A DNA stretch of 15,718 bases from Ruminococcaceae bacterium UBA3323 (GCA_002361935.1 DESD01000033.1:1-15718), one strand, 5' to 3'; counted from the first letter of the stretch, positions 1-6,160 are shown. The notes: a model not told the origin generated them from the letters alone. Program-made: numbers and translations.

Positions 1-279
1 GTAAGCGCTGCAGCAGCAGTAGCAGTAGCAGCTCCGGCAGATGGCGGTGCAACGGCTGCAGAAGAGAAAACAGAGTTTGATGTTGTTCTTACAGCAGTAG
101 GTGCAAACAAAATCGCTGTTATCAAGGCTGTTCGTGAAGCAACAGGTCTTGGTCTTAAGGAAGCTAAGGAGATTGTTGACGGCGCTCCTTCAACAATCAA
201 GGAAGCTATGCCAACAGCAGACGCAGAAGCTCTCAAAGAGAAGCTTGCTGAAGCCGGCGCAACTGTTGAACTTAAGTAA
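1..279 (+). CDS. rplL: Ribosomal protein bL12 (L7/L12), 3' part
   Basis: This is the C-terminal 92 codons of the ribosomal stalk protein L7/L12, which recruits translational GTPases to the 50S subunit. The reading frame is open from base 1 to TAA at 277-279, and the N-terminal dimerisation domain lies outside the window. The visible part starts in the Ala-rich flexible hinge (AAAAVAVAAPA). It continues into the conserved C-terminal domain: EKTEFDVVL, then KIAVIKAVREATGLGLKEAK, then EIVDGAP, ending in LKEKLAEAGATVELK. All of this is typical of the family. The codon choice (GCA, GCT, GTT, CTT) fits a highly expressed gene. A strong terminator follows within 20 bases. In many Bacillota rpoB follows rplL, but here an unrelated minus-strand operon comes next. 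Confidence 0.97.
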   Translation, partial: VSAAAAVAVAAPADGGATAAEEKTEFDVVLTAVGANKIAVIKAVREATGLGLKEAKEIVDGAPSTIKEAMPTADAEALKEKLAEAGATVELK

Positions 280-298
280 TTCAGTTCTCACAAAATAT

Positions 299-336
299 AA
301 AAGCGATGTGATGATTCACATCGCTTTTTTTATCTT
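299..336 (+). terminator. Intrinsic terminator of rplL
   Basis: A 13-bp perfect stem (299-311 paired with 316-328) has a 4-nt loop (TGAT) and runs straight into a T-rich tail. It lies 20 nt after the rplL stop. The same hairpin recurs at 5408-5436 with one loop change. Confidence 0.93.
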
Positions 337-342
337 TTTTCA

Positions 343-394
343 ATAAAAAAAATTACAGAGGCGCTTGTGTGAGGAATTTGCAGCCTCTGTAATT
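343..394 (-). terminator. Intrinsic terminator of the ABC operon
   Basis: Read on the minus strand, a 12-bp perfect stem (394-383 paired with 362-351) encloses a 20-nt loop and is followed by a run of eight T (A-run at 343-350 on the plus strand). It is placed to end transcripts coming out of the ATPase gene that stops at 511. Together with the rplL terminator it makes a convergent terminator pair. Confidence 0.85.
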
Positions 395-430
395 CCCATA
401 ACAGCAAGAATGCTGTAAATGGATATAATA

Positions 431-480
431 GTTCAAAACTGCAAATGCAATTGAAATTCTATGCAAAGCAGTTTGAAAAC
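431..480. repeat. Imperfect inverted repeat downstream of the ATPase gene
   Basis: The arms at about 431-442 and 468-480 (GTTCAAAACTGC against GCAGTTTGAAAAC) can pair with a small bulge around a loop of about 25 nt. A TTTTT run follows on the plus strand. It may be a weak or decayed terminator or a 3'-UTR hairpin of the minus-strand operon. No gene is seen in the rest of 395-510. Confidence 0.35.
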
Positions 481-510
481 TTTTTGCTGATTCGAAAAGT
501 ATAAATAGAA

Positions 511-1140
511 CTATTGAACGATTTGTCCTTCGTTAATCTTGATAACCTCATCGCATAAAACAGATAAATCCTCTTTGTTGTGGCTGGCTATAATGATTAA
601 TGCACCATCTTTTTTAAGAGAAAGAAGTAAATCTCTTATATCGTTTACTGTCCCTTCATCAAGTGCATTTGTAGGTTCATCCAGTAAGTATAGCTCGGGT
701 TTTTCCATTATTGCCTGAGCGATATTGAGTTTTTGCTTCATTCCGAGTGAATATGTGCCAACTCTTTTCTTGTTGTCAGGGTCAAGACCTACCGCATTCA
801 TAGCAGTTCTGATATCATCATCAGTTGCAATTTCCTTTATTTTAGCAAGTATTTTCAAATTGTCATACCCGCTGTATTCAGGAAGCATAGACATACTTTC
901 AATAATAATCCCAACACTATCCGGAAACTCAATATCTTTGCCGATAATTTTTCCGTCAATGCTTACACTGCCCTGTGTTGGCAATATTAATCCGCAGATT
1001 GCGCGCAAAAGCATCGTTTTTCCGCTGCCGTTTCTACCGTGCAGCCCATATATTTTTCCGCTTTCAAAGGATAAGTTTATATTTTCAAGAATTGTTTTTT
1101 TCTTAATGGTTTTTGTGTAATCTTTAATATCAATTTTCAT
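511..1140 (-). CDS. ABC transporter ATP-binding protein, BcrA/LanF-like
   Basis: This cytoplasmic ATPase (209 aa) energises the membrane proteins encoded just upstream. Visible motifs are Walker A GRNGSGKT (35-42), signature YSLGMKQ (130-136), Walker B LYLLDEPTNALD (150-161) and the switch histidine in IIIASH (H187). The Q-loop region reads GIIIESMSMLPEYSGYDNL, so E81 takes the place of the usual Gln. This E-loop is known from lantibiotic-immunity (LanF) and bacitracin-resistance type ATPases. At 209 aa it is short, a bare nucleotide-binding domain without the C-terminal extension of BcrA. The start has an AAGGAG site 5 nt upstream and lies 3 nt after the preceding stop. It is the last gene of the operon. 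The fold is certain; the substrate class is inferred. Confidence 0.93.
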   Translation of the reverse strand: MKIDIKDYTKTIKKKTILENINLSFESGKIYGLHGRNGSGKTMLLRAICGLILPTQGSVSIDGKIIGKDIEFPDSVGIIIESMSMLPEYSGYDNLKILAKIKEIATDDDIRTAMNAVGLDPDNKKRVGTYSLGMKQKLNIAQAIMEKPELYLLDEPTNALDEGTVNDIRDLLLSLKKDGALIIIASHNKEDLSVLCDEVIKINEGQIVQ

Positions 1141-1143
1141 TTG

Positions 1144-1860
1144 TTACTCCTTTGGTAATATGCTTATTTTTTTTGAACAGAAAACAAGTATAATGATTTG
1201 CAATAGGTTTAGTGCCATAATTGCTGCCAATGGCTGCAGAGTAGCGGTGCATAACAGCTTTGCTCTGTATGGACTTATGTAGTTTATTAGATTATATTTG
1301 TTTATTATCCGCAATATAGGTGTTATTGCTGCTTCGGGATTTTCCGTTGTAAATAAATAGATTGCTGTACCGATTAGCAGTAACAATAAAAATGAAATAC
1401 AAATTATTAAAAAACTGAAATTGTAAGATGAAATCAATTCAAGCGCAAATTGAATTAGCATTAATATAAGCTTTACAAACAGTTCAAGCGCAAATAAAAG
1501 CATTATGCCTTTAAATGTAATATGTTTTCCGAGCAAAATTGAGAACAACGCAGTAAGCGCAATTTTAAATATCTCAACAATTAATACAGTTGTACATATT
1601 TTTAATATTTCAATACAGGCTGCTTTACGCCTTGATGAAATGCGGGTAAGCCTGATTATATTGTTATCAAAAAACAGGCAGTCATCTCTGTTTTTCATCA
1701 GCAGTGATAATGCAACAAATTCAAGTGTGCAAAATACCAGAATACCATAATTATGATTAAACTGAACACCGTTATATGTATCCGTGCTTAACCATACAAG
1801 CATAAAAGCACACAGTGCATGAATTGCCAAAACAATTATAAAACTAATTTTCTTCTTCAT
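1144..1860 (-). CDS. ABC-2-like membrane protein, third permease gene
   Basis: This 238-aa hydrophobic protein has about six predicted membrane spans by eye, near residues 5-25, 37-56, 88-112, 120-150, 152-172 and 205-228. The cytoplasmic loop RLTRISSRRKAACIEILK, between spans 2 and 3, resembles the basic loop before a helix seen in ABC-2 permeases. No catalytic motif is visible. The start ATG lies inside the end of the preceding gene (17-nt overlap), and no clear Shine-Dalgarno precedes it, so translational coupling is likely. The ATPase gene follows 3 nt after its stop. It is most likely one of three non-identical transmembrane subunits of the transporter. A separate accessory membrane role cannot be excluded. 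Confidence 0.75.
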   Translation of the reverse strand: MKKKISFIIVLAIHALCAFMLVWLSTDTYNGVQFNHNYGILVFCTLEFVALSLLMKNRDDCLFFDNNIIRLTRISSRRKAACIEILKICTTVLIVEIFKIALTALFSILLGKHITFKGIMLLFALELFVKLILMLIQFALELISSYNFSFLIICISFLLLLLIGTAIYLFTTENPEAAITPILRIINKYNLINYISPYRAKLLCTATLQPLAAIMALNLLQIIILVFCSKKISILPKE

Positions 1861-2572
1861 GAATCAAAATGTCTTTCTTTAAAAATATAAGCCTTGTTCC
1901 TGTTATTAAAATTGCACTTGTAATGATACAAATCAGTGTGTTCTTTATATAATCCATTAAATCAAAGGTTCCGTTCTGCATCCAATCGTTAACATAATCT
2001 GCAAAGAATATGATGCCTTTTTCTATCATTAAATAGGGAAGAGAATTCATTGCAAGCATAATTAAAACGGCAATAATCATATATACTCTTTTGAATTTGA
2101 AAATATAATACATAAACAGCAGTAATGAACCCAATACTAAGAAATAAGAAAATCTTGTTATAAAATATAAAAGCGTTAATAAGAAATACTTGCTGCTTAC
2201 TAACAATTCCTGCTCGCAAATCATTATGGTAAATACTGCATTCACGCCGCAGTATTCAAGCGAAAATAAAAGCGCATTTATTACGGTTTGCTTTATATCA
2301 TTTAAGATGTATTTTCCTCTGCCGTATTTAACAATTGCCATGCTGCTTGCACTGAAGCTGTAATTATGTGCAATTGAAAAAATAATTGTCATAACAAGCC
2401 CGACTGCCCATAATGAACTGTTATATCCTCCGCCGGTATTCATTAAGGATTGTGATAGTACAGTATAATCGCTTATTTTTCCTCCGTATGGAATCATTCT
2501 GAAATTGTATATAATCCAATATGCTGCTATAAAAGCGGTTTGCAGCAGGTTAATTTTTAATTTATATTTCAT
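1844..2572 (-). CDS. ABC-2-like membrane protein, second permease gene
   Basis: This 242-aa protein has about six membrane spans by eye (near 10-24, 53-71, 95-118, 128-158, 162-180 and 211-229). A cytoplasmic loop, VKYGRGKYILNDIKQ, precedes span 3, in the same position as the basic loops of the two neighbouring membrane proteins. This suggests the three are distant paralogues built on one plan. No family is recognised with certainty. It overlaps the upstream permease by 11 nt and the downstream one by 17 nt, so the three must be translated together in a fixed ratio. The start has only a weak GGGAAG site inside the upstream gene. Confidence 0.75.
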   Translation of the reverse strand: MKYKLKINLLQTAFIAAYWIIYNFRMIPYGGKISDYTVLSQSLMNTGGGYNSSLWAVGLVMTIIFSIAHNYSFSASSMAIVKYGRGKYILNDIKQTVINALLFSLEYCGVNAVFTIMICEQELLVSSKYFLLTLLYFITRFSYFLVLGSLLLFMYYIFKFKRVYMIIAVLIMLAMNSLPYLMIEKGIIFFADYVNDWMQNGTFDLMDYIKNTLICIITSAILITGTRLIFLKKDILIHEEEN

Positions 2573-3341
2573 CTTTTCTTCCCATTGATATGATATATGC
2601 TGTGATTATAATTATAATTGCCGGCACGCAAAAGCATACAGCACCTCGTACAGCATCTATAAATAAATATTCATATACAAATGGCTGAATGGACGGTGCC
2701 ACTGAAAAGCGGTAATCTGTAAAATAAAGCATCCAGAATACAAGGCATAATACATAGGATATTTTGTTATCCCTTGTAATGATACAGATGCTCTGGCATA
2801 CACAGCTCAGAATGCCGCAAATCACTAAAAAAGACAGAACATAAAGCAAATATGTAATATATGGATGATGCAGACAGATATAAAGATAATTCGACATGTC
2901 TTCGCGGGAAAAATTCTCCATACCTTCAAAGCCGTTTCCGCCGTATAAAAAAGAGGTGTTAACTAACAGATTGAATAATACAGGTATACCTACTACAATG
3001 AACGGGTTTATAAAAGAAATGCCCATTTTTACAAAAAAGTGTTTTTTTCGGGTTATTCTCGTTAAATATAAATTATGCAATCCTCGCTTTTTTTCAATGT
3101 TATATTTATCGCAAAATGCTAATATCAGATATATAGGCATCAGCCAAGTAAGAATGCTGGTATACTTAATATTATTATTGTTGCATAAAATTGAAATGAA
3201 AGGTGGGTTATTGCCATAAAAGGGAATGATTTTTGTGTAATAAAATGTATCAACAGATTGAACGATTGATAATATCATTAACACAATAAATACGATCAAA
3301 AATTTTTTGGATTTAATATATTTAATAAATTCAGATTTCAT
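2562..3341 (-). CDS. ABC-2-like membrane protein, first permease gene
   Basis: This 259-aa protein has about six predicted spans (near 14-30, 61-77, 104-126, 161-186, 194-208 and 233-252). The loop EKKRGLHNLYLTRITRKKHFFVK (about 83-105) matches the ABC-2 permease pattern in which an Arg/Lys-rich segment precedes the third span. The N-terminus (MKSEFIKYIKSKKF) is also typical of ABC-2 subunits, with a basic amphipathic lead into span 1. It is cysteine-rich in the C-terminal half (ILSCVCQSIC). It follows the secreted-protein gene after 46 nt and overlaps the next permease gene. The most likely role is a transmembrane subunit of an exporter or immunity pump; direction and cargo cannot be read from the sequence. 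Confidence 0.8.
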   Translation of the reverse strand: MKSEFIKYIKSKKFLIVFIVLMILSIVQSVDTFYYTKIIPFYGNNPPFISILCNNNNIKYTSILTWLMPIYLILAFCDKYNIEKKRGLHNLYLTRITRKKHFFVKMGISFINPFIVVGIPVLFNLLVNTSFLYGGNGFEGMENFSREDMSNYLYICLHHPYITYLLYVLSFLVICGILSCVCQSICIITRDNKISYVLCLVFWMLYFTDYRFSVAPSIQPFVYEYLFIDAVRGAVCFCVPAIIIIITAYIISMGRKDEI

Positions 3342-3387
3342 ATGATTTACCTATTATTGAAGAATCGACAAAGGAGAGTATAATAAT

Positions 3388-3861
3388 TTATTTTTCAGGC
3401 GGTTCTCCGCAATTTGGAGTCCATTGTCCTGATGTAGAATATTCTTTGTTTGTATTAAGATTGTCAGAAGCATATAAAAAAACGTTTTCCTTGTTTGCTT
3501 TATTATATGCTGGATAACTATGCCATCCCGATGCTTCTGTTACAGTGAACTTTTGGGAGCCAAGTGGGTTAATGCCATCTGGGTTATCTATCCCAAGCCA
3601 AAATTTTGTTGCTGTATGCGGATAATTTGCACGCTCACTAGAATATTCAAAATTTAATCCCCAACCATCTTGAACAGAGCTGGTATTGCGATAATAGCTA
3701 TATTTTGAATGACATAATTCTCCGCCTGCTGGAATGTCAAAATTAAAATTTCTGTTTGTTGCTGCTGCCGAAGCCGCTGTTGCAGACAAAACTGTAACAG
3801 TCAGTATAAGCATTACAAATAATACACTAAGTTTTTTTATTAATTTTTTCTGTTTGCTCAT
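3388..3861 (-). CDS. Small secreted two-cysteine protein (possibly DUF2712-like)
   Basis: This 157-aa protein has a textbook signal peptide: basic MSKQKKLIKK, a hydrophobic core LSVLFVMLILTVTVL, then ATAASA before a likely cleavage site near residues 32-34. The mature part (about 124 aa) is polar and aromatic, probably beta-rich. It has exactly two cysteines, Cys50 near the mature N-terminus and Cys151 near the C-terminus, suiting one disulfide that would close the whole chain. Landmarks are TKFWLGI (86-91), VTEASGWHSYPAYNKA and the tail SGQWTPNCGEPPEK. The layout (TKFWL, then a Y..A....V.LYA stretch, then SG.W near the end) reminds me of the DUF2712 family of secreted Bacillota proteins, from memory only. 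An AAGGAGGT site 6 nt upstream sets the start. Co-transcription with an ABC transporter suggests a bacteriocin-like effector, or a substrate or partner of the pump. Confidence 0.85.
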   Translation of the reverse strand: MSKQKKLIKKLSVLFVMLILTVTVLSATAASAAATNRNFNFDIPAGGELCHSKYSYYRNTSSVQDGWGLNFEYSSERANYPHTATKFWLGIDNPDGINPLGSQKFTVTEASGWHSYPAYNKANKENVFLYASDNLNTNKEYSTSGQWTPNCGEPPEK

Positions 3862-3873
3862 AAGGCTACCTCC

Positions 3874-4503
3874 TTATTGGAATGAATCTTCTATTAAATG
3901 TTTGTTTCCTCCTTTGTCGATTAAAATGAACTTATGATTGCACTCGTTTTCGTCTTCATCATAATGTGTGATGGTACATACTTTGAATTCCATTTTTCCC
4001 ATAGTTGTTTCTATAGAAGCTTTTTGCGGAATGGTTTCGTTGCCGTCCAGCAATATTTTTTCGCAGTCAGGCGGAACTGCAAATCCGCTGTAAAACATGC
4101 CGGTTTTTGTATCTATACCATAGTGCAGCAAGGCCATGGATACATCGTTTGGCGAGTTATCATAAGTTACTTCTGAAATAACCTTTTCTTCTGAATCTTT
4201 ATAAAAGCTGCCGGTTTCCAGTTCTTCGAATCTTGTGTTGTCACTCTGGAGTTTTGTTCGTATAAATCCATTATCATACGAGGTAAAGCTGATTGTAACA
4301 TCAAGTTCACCAAACGGTTCACTTACCCATTCATCAATAAAGTATCCACCCAAACTGTCTTTTTTACTTGGATCGCCTAATGGATTTCTGAATAAGGTTG
4401 TTATATCAAATATGCCTGTCATTTTAAACAGCATAAGGGCAATGGCAACTATGCCTAATATAATTACGATTGTAGAAACTAATTTGGATTTCGATTTTTG
4501 CAT
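3874..4503 (-). CDS. Membrane-anchored extracytoplasmic protein, unknown function
   Basis: This is the first gene of the operon (209 aa). One N-terminal membrane span (about 9-28, TIVIILGIVAIALMLF) with a basic cytoplasmic start (MQKSKSK) leads to a domain of about 175 residues that should face outside. That domain is acidic and probably beta-rich (ELDVTISFTSYDNGFIRTKL, then KMEFKVCTITHYDEDENECNHKF); it has three Cys and no known motif. The ATG at 4503 was chosen because AAAGGAG lies 8 nt upstream; a GTG three codons earlier overlaps that site and is unlikely. Its stop is 12 nt before the start of the secreted protein. It could be an immunity protein, a chaperone for the secreted product, or a sensor. 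I do not recognise the family. Confidence 0.82.
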   Translation of the reverse strand: MQKSKSKLVSTIVIILGIVAIALMLFKMTGIFDITTLFRNPLGDPSKKDSLGGYFIDEWVSEPFGELDVTISFTSYDNGFIRTKLQSDNTRFEELETGSFYKDSEEKVISEVTYDNSPNDVSMALLHYGIDTKTGMFYSGFAVPPDCEKILLDGNETIPQKASIETTMGKMEFKVCTITHYDEDENECNHKFILIDKGGNKHLIEDSFQ

Positions 4504-4523
4504 TGCCAACACTCCTTTATTTC

Positions 4524-4552
4524 AAAATAGCACAAAAAATATATTTTGTCAA
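4524..4552 (-). promoter_or_regulatory. Promoter of the ABC/secreted-protein operon
   Basis: Minus strand: a perfect -35 TTGACA (4552-4547), a 17-nt spacer and -10 TATTTT (4529-4524). The predicted RNA start is only about 14 nt before the ATG at 4503. The -35 box lies in the centre of the inverted repeat 4537-4562, so binding there would block RNA polymerase. Confidence 0.75.
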
Positions 4553-4562
4553 CAATATATTT
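4537..4562. promoter_or_regulatory. Palindromic operator, probably for the divergent PadR
   Basis: Perfect 9-bp arms AAATATATT (4537-4545) and AATATATTT (4554-4562) flank 8 nt (TTGTCAAC). The repeat covers the -35 box of the minus-strand promoter and lies just upstream of the padR promoter. PadR proteins are dimers that usually bind inverted repeats next to their own gene. The assignment to this PadR is inferred from position. Confidence 0.65.
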
Positions 4563-4575
4563 GCAGGAAAAGTAT

Positions 4576-4603
4576 TTGCGGAAAGCATATGATGTGGTAT
4601 ACT
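4576..4603 (+). promoter_or_regulatory. Probable promoter of the padR gene
   Basis: A weak -35 (TTGCGG, 4576-4581), a 16-nt spacer and a good -10 TATACT (4598-4603) lie 27 nt before the padR ATG. The weak -35 suggests modest expression, as is common for an autoregulated repressor. Confidence 0.5.
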
Positions 4604-4630
4604 GTAAATGAATAAAAACGGATAGGTATT

Positions 4631-4984
4631 ATGGGACAGAATCAGGATAATTTTAAAAGAGGAACGGCGGAGCTGCTGGTGCTGCATCTGCTGCAAAAAG
4701 AAGATTTATATGGCTATCAGATTACCCACGCATTTGAAGAAAAAAGCATGGGTGCTTATACTATGCTTGAAGGTTCTCTTTATCCAATTTTATATCGTTT
4801 AACCGAAATGGGTTGTATCAGCGATTATGAAAAGCTGGTTGGCAAGCGCAGAACAAGGCGCTATTATCATATAGAGTCTAAGGGTAAGGAATACTACAAA
4901 AAAATTCTTGCTGATTATGATGCGGTTGCAACAAGCATCAGCAGAATTCTTGACAGAGAAGCAGGGGATCATGCAAATGGATAA
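4631..4984 (+). CDS. PadR-family transcriptional repressor
   Basis: This 117-aa protein has the PadR winged-helix fold. FKRGTAELLVLHLLQKEDLYGYQI (8-31) is the N-terminal helix pair, EGSLYPILYRLTEMG (47-61) the recognition helix and GKRRTRRYYHIESKGKEYY (71-89) the wing. A short C-terminal helix (90-110) for dimerisation makes it a PadR-s2-like short form. It is divergent from the ABC operon, with an inverted repeat between them, so it most likely represses that operon and perhaps itself until a ligand, such as a transported compound, releases it. Only a weak ribosome binding site is seen (GGATAGG, 5 nt before the ATG). Its stop overlaps the next gene by 8 nt. Confidence 0.93.
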   Translation: MGQNQDNFKRGTAELLVLHLLQKEDLYGYQITHAFEEKSMGAYTMLEGSLYPILYRLTEMGCISDYEKLVGKRRTRRYYHIESKGKEYYKKILADYDAVATSISRILDREAGDHANG

Positions 4985-5333
4985 GGAACTGAAAAAAGAT
5001 ATTAATGAGTATATTAAAGAAGTAAATCAGAATATAATTTGCGATTATAAAACAAAGAAAAAATTTGTATCTGATTTTAAAAATTCCATTTATGATTTTG
5101 TTGAATGTGAAAATATTTTTTCTGTTGATGAGGTTTACAGGCATTTTGGAACACCTCAGCAGATTGCAAAGGAATTTTTTTTAGGCCTTAATTTCAGGAA
5201 AATCAAAAGAAAAATGAATTATACAAAAGGTGTAATAGTTGGTACAGTTGTTTCTCTCATAGGTGTAGCTGTTGTGTTGATGATACTTACATATTTAGAA
5301 GCTATTCAATGGAGGCTGGAAATATTATTTTGA
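4977..5333 (+). CDS. Small PadR-linked membrane protein (DUF1700/HAAS-like)
   Basis: This 118-aa protein has a soluble N-terminal part (1-80) and one membrane span (about 85-107, GVIVGTVVSLIGVAVVLMI). The N-terminal part is a small helical domain containing KKKFVSDFKNSIYDFV and a FGTPQQIAKEF motif (58-68). It resembles the helical domain found next to PadR regulators in many Bacillota (DUF1700/DUF6120/HAAS-type, named from memory). The ATG at 4977 was preferred because AGGGG lies 9 nt upstream; ATG 4971 is only 3 nt from it, and longer in-frame starts have no site. It overlaps padR by 8 nt, so the two are co-translated. It may hold PadR at the membrane or sense envelope state; this is inference from the usual pairing. 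Confidence 0.78.
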   Translation: MDKELKKDINEYIKEVNQNIICDYKTKKKFVSDFKNSIYDFVECENIFSVDEVYRHFGTPQQIAKEFFLGLNFRKIKRKMNYTKGVIVGTVVSLIGVAVVLMILTYLEAIQWRLEILF

Positions 5334-5401
5334 ACAAATTGGACACCGGTTTATACTCAAATTAATTATACGTTAAGTGAATTCTATAAAAAATATAGCT
5401 A

Positions 5402-5436
5402 CAAAGAAAAAGCGATGTGATTATTCACATCGCTTT
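5402..5436 (-). terminator. Terminator of the LOG-family gene; copy 2 of the rplL hairpin
   Basis: A 12-bp perfect stem (5409-5420 with 5425-5436) has loop TTAT. On the minus strand it is followed by TTTTTCTTT, which makes a good terminator for the gene ending at 5455. On the plus strand the T-run is displaced, so stopping of the padR transcript would be weaker. Bases 5408-5436 match 299-327 at 28 of 29 positions. The rest of 5334-5454 holds no gene. Confidence 0.8.
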
Positions 5437-5454
5437 ACTATTCATATTGGTTTT

Positions 5455-6057
5455 TTATTCCATTTTTTCGCCATCCTGAAGAAACGCATAGCGCACCTTC
5501 ATAACATCCGTATCAACACCCTCATAGCTTTCAATATAATCCAGCATCGGCTCGATTTCATCAAAAACAGCAATCAGCTCAAGCGAGTCCTTCTTTAAAA
5601 AGTTTTCTTCAACAGAATGATTCAGCATCTCAATCAGCTTATCGTAATAGCCGTGCGCATTGTAAATCACAATTGCCTTATTATGTCTGCCAAGCTGTTT
5701 TAAGGTATAAACCTCAAAAAGCTCCTCAAACGTTCCTATACCGCCGGGTGCGATTATGAAAGCATCTGCATGATCCTCCATATAGGTTTTTCGTTCTGCC
5801 ATTGTTTCTGTATGCTTGAATTTGGTGCAGTTATCAAAAAGCAGATTGTGTATCTTCATAAAATGGGGAGCAACACCTAAAATGTAACCGCCGTTGTCAT
5901 ATTCTCCCCTTGCAGAAGCGCCCATAACACCGCAGTTTCCGCCGCCGAAAACAAGCCCTATATTTCTTTTTGCCATTTCACATCCAAGCTTATAAGCAGT
6001 ATCTATATATTTATCTTCAATGATATCGCTTGAAGCCCCGAAAACACAAATGTTCAT
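5455..6057 (-). CDS. LOG family protein (TIGR00730-like nucleotide phosphoribohydrolase)
   Basis: This 200-aa Rossmann-type protein belongs to the LOG/TIGR00730 family, whose characterised members release the base from nucleoside 5'-monophosphates (for example cytokinin riboside monophosphate). Visible are MNICVFGASS at the start, the GLVFGGGNCGVMGA loop (34-47) and the hallmark PGGIGTFEE (104-112) with the catalytic Glu. R89 in MAERK is the usual family position. Length is normal. ATG 6057 was chosen because AAGGTGAT lies 4-5 nt upstream; a GTG at 6066 would start inside that site. It stands alone, with its own promoter and terminator, divergent from the uronate genes. The natural substrate in bacteria of this kind is unknown. 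It is not lysine decarboxylase, although older annotations use that name. Confidence 0.9.
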   Translation of the reverse strand: MNICVFGASSDIIEDKYIDTAYKLGCEMAKRNIGLVFGGGNCGVMGASARGEYDNGGYILGVAPHFMKIHNLLFDNCTKFKHTETMAERKTYMEDHADAFIIAPGGIGTFEELFEVYTLKQLGRHNKAIVIYNAHGYYDKLIEMLNHSVEENFLKKDSLELIAVFDEIEPMLDYIESYEGVDTDVMKVRYAFLQDGEKME

Positions 6058-6101
6058 AGTAATCACCTTATATTATATATTATTTTCATTTTTATAGTTT
6101 G

Positions 6102-6130
6102 ATTATAGCAGTAAAAATATTAATAATCAA
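6102..6130 (-). promoter_or_regulatory. Promoter of the LOG-family gene
   Basis: Minus strand: -35 TTGATT (6130-6125), a 17-nt spacer and a perfect -10 TATAAT (6107-6102) preceded by TGC, an extended -10. The expected 5' UTR is about 38 nt. Confidence 0.7.
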
Positions 6131-6148
6131 TAAAATTATAATTTTATT
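6129..6148. promoter_or_regulatory. 20-bp perfect AT-only palindrome between divergent promoters
   Basis: Bases 6129-6148 read the same on both strands (AATAAAATTATAATTTTATT). The palindrome touches the -35 of the minus-strand LOG promoter and ends 12 bp before the uxaC -35. It could be an operator for a regulator of the uronate genes, or a cruciform-prone or chance AT-rich palindrome. No regulator gene is adjacent. Confidence 0.4.
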
Positions 6149-6160
6149 ATGTACAGCAAC

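Noticed and set aside
101..346. Plus-strand ORF overlapping rplL
   Set aside because: It is in a different frame from the clear L7/L12 reading frame and runs through the terminator.
3388..3861. Assignment of the secreted protein to the lactococcin 972 bacteriocin family
   Set aside because: The gene context is similar, but the mature part is about twice as long, carries two Cys and lacks the Lcn972 sequence landmarks I know, so I kept only a broad bacteriocin-like hypothesis.
4504..4512. GTG at 4512 as start of the anchored protein
   Set aside because: It would overlap the AAAGGAG site; the ATG at 4503 is 8 nt from it.
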